Below the pieces are notes generated by a model. That model made no database searches. It was given only the letters and a program-made list of their open reading frames with translations, and was not told the DNA's origin. The translations under genes were made by a program, and so were the position numbers. From positions 18,060,001 to 18,124,000 of the forward strand of contig OX335647.2 in assembly GCA_946894095.1 (NCBI GenBank): a stretch of DNA of 64,000 bases, in the 5' to 3' direction. This document shows positions 51,001-60,000 of the stretch, piece by piece. This DNA comes from Incurvaria masculella. Taxonomy: Eukaryota; Arthropoda; Insecta; Lepidoptera; Incurvariidae. How positions within the stretch are numbered: the stretch's first letter is position 1; each line of letters begins with the position of its first letter.

Positions 51001-54000
51001 ACGGCGGGTATTCGATCCAACTGGGTGTCCGCTATTCGGCGCACGGCCGGCCTGCCGGAGATTCCGACCTCTCTGCCGCTCCTGCTCCGAGAGGACAGTA
51101 TTGACGCATCCGAGTCCTCCACCGGTCCGGTCACCCCCGTCACTCCGAGATCCGCCCCCTTCTCCTCCGACGATGAGTACCGAACTGCTTCGGAAGGCGG
51201 CCGACGAGATTCCGCTGACTGGGGCGACGCGATCCAGCCACCGCCTTCGCCGATTCTCAGTCGAACACCCATTTCCAAGGTGAAGGATAAAGTCCGCGCG
51301 CGCGGCTGCCACCAGACCGCTATCCCGCCCCCCACCCGCCTCGACAGCGACGAAGTCGATGCTCCTAAAGAAAAGGAATCTTCGCCGTACCCTGTCATCG
51401 ATGAGATGAACGAAAACGAAAAGCCTTCTAAACCATGCAAACGAAGCTACATATCGACTATAGACAAGCAATCTATAGAAATAGATGACCTCCGCAAGCA
51501 ACTTAAAATGGCCCTCGGCGATGTCAGCGCTGCCGAAAAAGAGCTCGTCCGGCTGAGAAAAATAAAGTCGGAAGCCTTAATGCGTGAGAAGCAAATGGAA
51601 GACCTTGTAATGGCCCTCCAGAAAACCGAGGAAGAGTTGTCTGTAAGGACGAAAGAAGCTGAAAATTTAGACGCCATTAAACAACTCTATAATCAGGATA
51701 AAACAATGTGGGAGAGCAAATTGACGGAAACGCAAAATTTCCTCAAGGAGTCTACAGAGCATTGTGAATTGCTGACGCGGCAACTGGCTACCGCTCAGGA
51801 GACTGTCCAACAACTTCAACGAGAGCTGACAGAGCTTAGTGACAAGTTGCATCGCAGTGTAAAGGAAAATGATTCACTCTACACTAAAATCAGAGAGTTG
51901 GAAGGACGAAATCTCGCAGGATCACCTGCCAAAGAGAAAAGAAAAAGTATCGGCTCGCTGAGTGAACTGACGAACTTAAACAACGGACTAAACTTGGACT
52001 CCTTAGAAAAAAATATATTGATAGAAGAATATGTTGAATTGAGGAGCAGATTTTTGAAAGCCATTCAAGAAATTAAAGCAATGAAGAAAGAATTGCGCGA
52101 GTCGCATAATATTTATGATGAGCTTGAGATCACAAACGTGAAGTTACACAATGAAATGAAATTTAGAGAGCAGTGCAGCCGATCAGAAATCGATCTAATG
52201 GCGGAACGAATTCAGGACTTAACGCAAAAGTTGACAGCATCTGATAAACAAGTAAGAACACTAAAACACAAAATACAAAAGTCTGAATCTAGAGAGAAGA
52301 GACGTAGCTTATCTCTTAAGGGCCGAGATTCTTTCTCTATTGGAAAAGAAGTGGAGGATAAACTGACTGAACTAGAAAATAAAATAACTTTGCTCGAAAC
52401 AAACGAGCCTACTCCAACTATTAATCCTCCTTCAAAGAGTTCCTCACCTGCAAAAGACAAATCTACCAAGACAGAATGCATCACTGATGAAAAGAGATTA
52501 AAAAGGATAGCAGCACGTTTACGACGGAAATCGTTGGATAGTGCAACCAGCTCTGAACCCATGAAGATGTTGATACGGCTTAGTTCTCTTGAGACAAAGA
52601 TTGCTTCTGCTCTGGACGGTCGCAGAGATCTTGCCACCTCTTGCGAGTCTCTCAGCGTTGCTACCAGGTCTTCAAGCAGTCCCATTTTCAATGATAGTCC
52701 AGAAGGGTCTAGCATTGGAAGTCAGTCCCAAAGACATCTGCTAGATAGGTTACAGAGTCTCGAAAATGTCGTGATACTTTCTCGGAATAAGGTAAATGAG
52801 TGTCTATGTCAAATGAGTGCGTTGAGATCTTCAAAGTCTCGAAGATCGCCCTCGCCCAGCGTCGAGAAGAAATACAGTATTAAATCCATGGAGAAATGTC
52901 TCACAGATGTTAGTAAAACATTGCAGGAATGTTTTGATAAGTGTGTGGTTGACTGCGATCAAAATGGTGAGCAGGAAATCAGTGATAGCGTCGGTCGAGT
53001 GGTAGCCCAGTTAGAAGAACAACTTAGAAATAAACTGCTAGAAATTTCCAAAAAAAAGTCTGATCTACTCGAATCTGGGGAACTAAATCAACGAAAAAAT
53101 TTAGAGTTGCTCGCGGAAAAGCTAGCATATGAAGCAGTACTAGTGAGCAGGATTCAAGAAGCGTTAGAATCATCTAGTGGTAGTAGATTCTTCGCCAGGT
53201 TAATTAAGTCTGAAATAATTGAAACTAGTCAGTTAATTGATAACCTTCAGTCTAAGATAAACGGAGTCCACACCAATAGCATCAACAACACCAAGAGTTC
53301 ACTGGACTATCTTGCTAGGATACTGTCTAGAAAGATAGACATTATGAATAATGTTCGGGAGACCAAAGAGTTAAGAAAATCAGAACTTATCATTCAGAGC
53401 TCTGATGTAGAAACTCTAAAAGCATCGCAGAAGGAAATCGCAGCAGCCGTTGACAAATACAAAACTGATAAGTTAGCCGAACTTTCTTCTGCATTGGCTA
53501 GTGAAACATTAAGTTATGTTTCTCCGAACGATGTGGACTATGAGCAGCAAAGAGCAAATATAGAAGCAGCAAGAGTACGAGAAGCGTGGGCTGCAGCCCG
53601 GGATGCACTTGGCGCTGAATTAGTTCAAGCAGAAGTAACGCGGGCACTAAACCGGGCCGCACAGTCTTGCGAAGGGCAACTCGAGGACACCCGGAACTGC
53701 CGACTCACATTGACAGCACAAGACCGAGCCGACCTGGAGCTCTGGTGGCAGGCAGCGCACGATCATCTAAGATGCGAAATGGACGTTGCCGTAAGGGACA
53801 TTGCCACACGCTACCGAGAGTGTCTCAGTATGATGAACAGACGGTCGATGGGCGAAACCGCGCCCTCGCAAGACAGTCGCATTCTCTTGCAGCAACTAGC
53901 AGACGTCCTTGCGCACAAGGCTCTTATCGATGCAAGGATCGCGGTCGTCGATGGTACGTACCAGGCGTCGCTGCACCGGAATGGCGATGGTATTAACTCC

Positions 54001-57000
54001 GAGTTCTCTGCCCTGATTTCCGACAAGTCGACGCGAATGGAAAATGTCATCACATCACTAGAGACGGATCCTTCCCAAGAAGCAGAGTTCATATATCTGT
54101 TCCAGCACTTCTCCAACGAGTGCCAAGCGCTATTCTCCAGTGACTGTTCCAGTAACAGTGAAGACTTGATGAAGATTAGCCAGAGTCTGGAACAGGTCGA
54201 GGTGCAGGTAAAGGAGGTGCAGCGACAACTGTCGGGCGAGGAGAGGATCGCGGGGGAGGGCGGGGAGTTCTCCCTCCACGCCTCCAGCGATGGGAGCCAG
54301 CTGCAGACAGTCTTCGAAAGATGCGAGGCACTCAAGAGGAGAGTGGATGCGCTGTCAGCGTTGGTGCCCTGCCAACACTGTAAACAGCTGCAGGATGCTC
54401 TCGACAGGTGATTCATTTACTTACTTACACAAACTGACAATCATGAACGTATCGATGTTAATGTTGTTGCAAATGCTGTTAATGTTTGACGGTTGTCAAT
54501 TTCGAGGAAATGTTAATGTAAACTGAAAAAAACACATTATTATTGCGTGAGAACTGTGGATGCACAAACGGCATCGCCCTAGACACCACACTTTGAACTT
54601 TGACCCACATACATTTTCCTTGTAAATACCAATACCGTGGCGCCGAGGCTGATGCGCTCTGTACATGTTCTACTTCGGTTATTAACTTGCTGTGACGATG
54701 CTTCAGGTTGAAGTCCGAGCGTTGCCGCGGCGAATCGGCCCTGCAGCAGCAGGCCGGCGCTTTGGCAGCGGCGCGCCGAGCGAGACAGCAGCTGCAGGTT
54801 CAGCACGAGCGAGAGAGACAGCAACTCCGCGAGCGGGCGCACCGCCTCGAGCGACGCCTCGCCACGCTGGACTCCGAGTACTCCCAGCAGCTGGAGAACC
54901 TGCGGGCGGCGTACCACAGTACCATATCCACCGACATCCAGGGCGACGGGCTGCGCGCGCGCTACCAGGCCGAGATCGAGCAACTGAGGGCTTTGTGCGA
55001 GAAGGGACTGCTGGCCATGGAGGGCTCACACCGCCGGATTGTCCACGAAATGGAAGAGAAACATAAGGCCGAGCGAGAACAGCTACGGTAATAGCTCAAA
55101 TACTGTTGTTCATTTGCTTGCGTTCAAAATATCAAAATTCAACGGGCTTTCGTGGTTTCTAACCGGAGACATAATTGTGTGCGATGGTTCATCTTCAGTT
55201 GTATTTCATTATAATTCGATTCAGTGCAGCGAGTTTGCTTGTATCACTTTTTAGATAGAACTTCATCAGAATTGTTTTGTAACTGTTTCACCGACTAAGA
55301 AGAACTGATTCGAACACAGCTTATAATAGCCGTTTTCGAGGCATCCTTGCACAGCTGGGTTTTCTCTAAAGGTTTCTATTCCTTATGAAACTTTGCAACA
55401 GTGGTGCAAACAATAGTTCAATATAGACATGTGTGCAATCAGACCGGTAGCTAGCTCCATTTATTGACGGTCGGTTAGTGAAAAGATCGGCGAATAAGTG
55501 CACCTGCCGACGCTGCACTCCTTCTTCTGCACTGACTTACGGTCTCGCGCTTGCAGACTTGACAAAGAGCAGGCGCTAGCGGAGGAGACGCGCGCGACAC
55601 TGGCGGCGCTGGACGCGATGCGCAAGGCGCACGAGAACGAGGTGCGCCGCGAGGTGGACAAGTTCAAGGCGGAGCACCGGAGCCGCGGCGACTACGCTGA
55701 ACTGGGCCAGCTCAACTCTCGCCACCAGTTAGTACCGAGGCCGTTTGGCGACCTGTCCATTACTCATTCTTGCCATTACAGCAGAACGCCGATCATCCGG
55801 ACTAATTGGGAAATTTATATACGTAGTGTTAACTTGAAATAGCAAGTTTTCTGAAAAATGAGTGTGTTTTGATACATATTTATCTTTATTGTAATAACAT
55901 ACATATTATTAAAAAATCACATGAATTTTAGGGAATGTTTAATCAGCCGTGAAGAAATCGATCTTTGCAGTCAATATCCGCAACGCAGATGAAGTGTGTA
56001 TGTAGGTATAATCTTAAACACTGTGTTAGTAGGAGGCATTGACTACGGGAGGAGGGACTGAAGGGCAATTCCAAATTATGGATTACAGCAGGTGGCGAAA
56101 TTGGAAGACGCAACTCCTGCGAATGGTATGTTTTGCTGGTTTCAGTCCAGCCTTGCAGCATATTCGTAAAGTAGTTCTTATTACTGGGCTCCTTCTTTAA
56201 TTAATGTGTCATTGCTTCTCGGTCGATTATGGATACATATCACATTTTTTGGAATAAGCGACATGGAGCGGCGTGAAATATATGTAGTAAAATATTTATT
56301 ATTTTGGGTGAAAATAACTTGCATTGGACTTCTGACCTTAACAGGTGAAGATCCAGCTCTTAAGGTTATCTTCGATTCTATAAATCTTGGATCCTTTGCA
56401 GCAGCTGTATGTGGTCCGATTCATCCTGCCTCTCCAGCGGGAGGCATATAAACAGGCGGGCAATGTCGGATCATGCGCGGATCATCGGTCTTCGGCGTTG
56501 GTGTCGGTCGCGAATGCCCTCCACCTTGTCTTGATGATTTTGGCTATTTATAATACCTACCTATATAACATAACAGATGCGTTGATCATCTTTGTCCGCT
56601 ATATTTTTATAGTTGCGCGGTTGTGTTTGCAGACAAGAGATGGAGGAGATAAAGCTGGAGATCCTGTCACTGTCCGAGAAGTACTCGGTGAAGTGCGTGG
56701 AGTCAGCAGAGTTGGAGGACCGGCTGGCGGGCGCGACACAGCAACTCGCGCAGGCACAGCAGCACATCATGCAGCTCGACGCAAGGTACCCAGCACCGTC
56801 TCATCAATAGGGATAAAGCTGGAGGTCATCTTTAGAAACTTGCTGGGAAAGGGAAAAGGAAGAAGGCGACAAAGTGCGCGTGGCCTCAGGTGGCTACTTT
56901 TTTCGGAACATTTTCAACTATATCAAACACAGGCTGTGTTTCTATCTCTCCTTCTTCAATCCACTACATACCTCTCATGTGCTGTCAATCTCGTAACTGT

Positions 57001-60000
57001 GAATCAAGCCTGCAGGCAGTAAATAATTGACAAACATTAAAACAGTGTAGGTGACAGCACAGAAACCTGCGGGACACCAACCTCAATCACCAGTTACGAA
57101 AACCCGACAGGAAGCTGGCAATTCAAGAGCATAGTTTGGGTGGAATGCGAAAGGAGGATAGCTTGAGAAGGCCCTGGAGCCAACCACAGTCAAAGGCTTT
57201 GGAGATGTCAAACGCTCTAGCGACTACCCAGAATTGTCCAGTCTTTTGGCCCATATATGCGTAACCTATGTTAGAAGATCTTCCATTGACCGTGCTTTTT
57301 GGAAGCTTTTCTTTGAGGCCCACCTCAAGGCGGCATTGGCAGGGCAACGAGGGCTTGTTCTTACCACTCACTGGTACAACAGAGGATGGAAAAAAGTAAA
57401 CTATGCTTTGATTTATCAGCTCAGCAATAGACTCGGCACACCTTTCCAAGGAAGGAACAGAACTCTTCCCATTGAGCCGGCCTAGCGCCAGACTGTGCGT
57501 GTACTGGGCTCTCGTGTAGTCGCGAGATGCACAGTTCAGGACACAACACAGTATTCCGAGCTTCCAACGGGAGCTTTGACACTTACTCTAATTCCTGTGT
57601 ATCAAAAAGTCCTAGCAAGCTAGGCCTATGTAAGGAAGATTTAAAACACTTGCTCGCTCTTTAACAGAAGCTAGAAGGCCAGTTTTTTATTTTTCTGTAC
57701 TTATCAACTATGATATTTCCAGAAACAAGCAGCTGAGAGCTCACCTTATGTCGGAAGCGAACGACATGAAAAGTGCAGAAGCGACTTCTCTCTCCCACCT
57801 CATCGATGAACCGGGACCGGTATGTGAAACCTATCTATATCAAATAGTTCTAGTTGAACTAAGTGTCTGTTTACGCATGCATTTGTAATAAGGACACATT
57901 TAAAAGACATATTTCTTTGAAAATACATGCTAGCTTTGTAAATATCTATAATTTATTTGCACAACCCGTTTGAATGCCGCTTTTTACAGCACTTGCAATA
58001 TTTTTTATGTTTTCTACCTATCAATTGCTACTTCTGGAATGAATATGGTTGTACAATATTACTACCACGCTTGTCCCCTGCACATTATTAACAATAATTT
58101 CTCATCTCATTAGATCGGATTTACGTCCTAACAAAACCACTTAAAAATAATACCTACATTGTTGCCTTAATAAAACATACATCCATGGAAAGTAGTTCTA
58201 ACATATCCAAATGTGTGAATTCCTGCCTAGTTACCCCTCTTTTACTTCACATATAATTAGTCAGAGCATTAGTAGTTCCATTATTAGTATTTCCATTCCA
58301 ATAATTTAGTAGTAATTATGTAATGACATTTATTCAATTTTTTCATTCATCAATTCTTAATTTTAAAAGGAAGTATTTTATTTGAATCGATTTTTTTTAC
58401 CAGACGAATTGTTGTCTAGCAATTTATGCTAATTTCTCAAATATGCGATCTAATAAAATTTAAAAAGGCTTAGAGATATTATTTTGTATAAGGTCTTCGG
58501 CATACATCGTATGCAAGGTACAATAGAGTTATAAGCATAATTACCTGACTATTTCCTGTGTAAATTGTTTTAAGCTTTTAAAAGTATCTCAATACACAAA
58601 ATTATACAGATCGCATGTCGAGCTTTTCCAGTCTACTATGACCATTTAAAGTTGATATTTTTCAGAGGTTTTTCCTATAGGGTTTGAAGAGTAAAAATAA
58701 TAAGTAATAAATAAGTATGACCGAAAAGTTTGGACCAGTTAGTGAAATAAAAACCATATCTAGTTTCTGGTGAACGGATGTATGTTGGAGGTTGCACAAT
58801 GTAGTAGGTGATGCTTGCACATTGTGTACGAACGTATGACACTAACAGCATGGGCGGTCGGCGCAGCCCTCCCCCCTCTGGGAGCACCTCAGGCACCTCG
58901 CCAGCGTGTGGCACAGCGCCAACCCCCAAGGTAATCCCCCTCTATCACTCTCTCTCTCTCTCACTCACTCGCACTCACATGCTCATTCACACACACACCT
59001 ATTGTTCGAATTTTAATATTATTTGCATGTGTTGGAAGTTGGTGTGCACTTACTGGTGAAATGTGTAATACAATATAACTATTATTGTCATTGTTTGTTT
59101 CCTTTTTTAAATCTAAACAAACAATGATTATATAATTAGATTCAAATCTAATCAAATCGTTTTTTTACGTAAAAATATGGATGGTTACTTCAACACAGTA
59201 GGTGTTTGTTTATTGTTTGTTTGTGTCATGATATTAGCTCAACACACCTCACGGGAACTAGGTGTCATGGCAGAACCATCCTTGTATTGCATGGATGCAA
59301 TTAACTGTCATTGTTCATTCAACGAAATGGTATAACCAACCAACTAGTAAGTAAGGGAAAGTGGGTACCTATAGTTTAACGTAGAATCCGTGAAGAAATG
59401 CAATGGGATTACTTGTATTATTTTACGGTTCCAGGACCCACACTGGAAAAAAAATATTTGCTAGGTCTCGTCGACATTATCTCAATCACTTAATCTCATA
59501 AAATCCAATGACTGATGTCTGTATCCTATCGGTCTGTCTGCTTATAACTTAAGAATTATTTACCCGATATCAATGCGGTTTGCATACATAGGTAAAGTAT
59601 GACGATTCCTATCAAGTATAGGCTTGAACATCCCTCTCAATTCGTCGAGTAGTTAGCAGTGGAATCATGCAATTTTGCTGTAATGTAAAAGAACACATAT
59701 CGGGGTTAGAGGCTGGCGGCGGTCGATTGACTGGCGATGAGCATAAGTGGCGCGTCGGAACCTATCTCCGTCCCCACTAGGATACTCTCATACTTCAAAA
59801 AGTAATTTAATATGAACATATATATCTCAAGAATAATAGAAAAATAATATTGTTTTTTTTTTCTCAGGACTGTTGAAACATTATGTCGTCGCATTTACTG
59901 AACTCTATAGAAGTGGCTCATTTAGTATAGGCTATTATGCTAGGCTATACCATTGGATTTCTTATACCGATTTTCGTAACACACATTCAGTCTTTATTTT

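Noticed and set aside
53811..54416. 201-codon minus-strand ORF
   Set aside because: Antisense shadow of the large osp exon, Ser/Cys-rich as expected from reversed codons.
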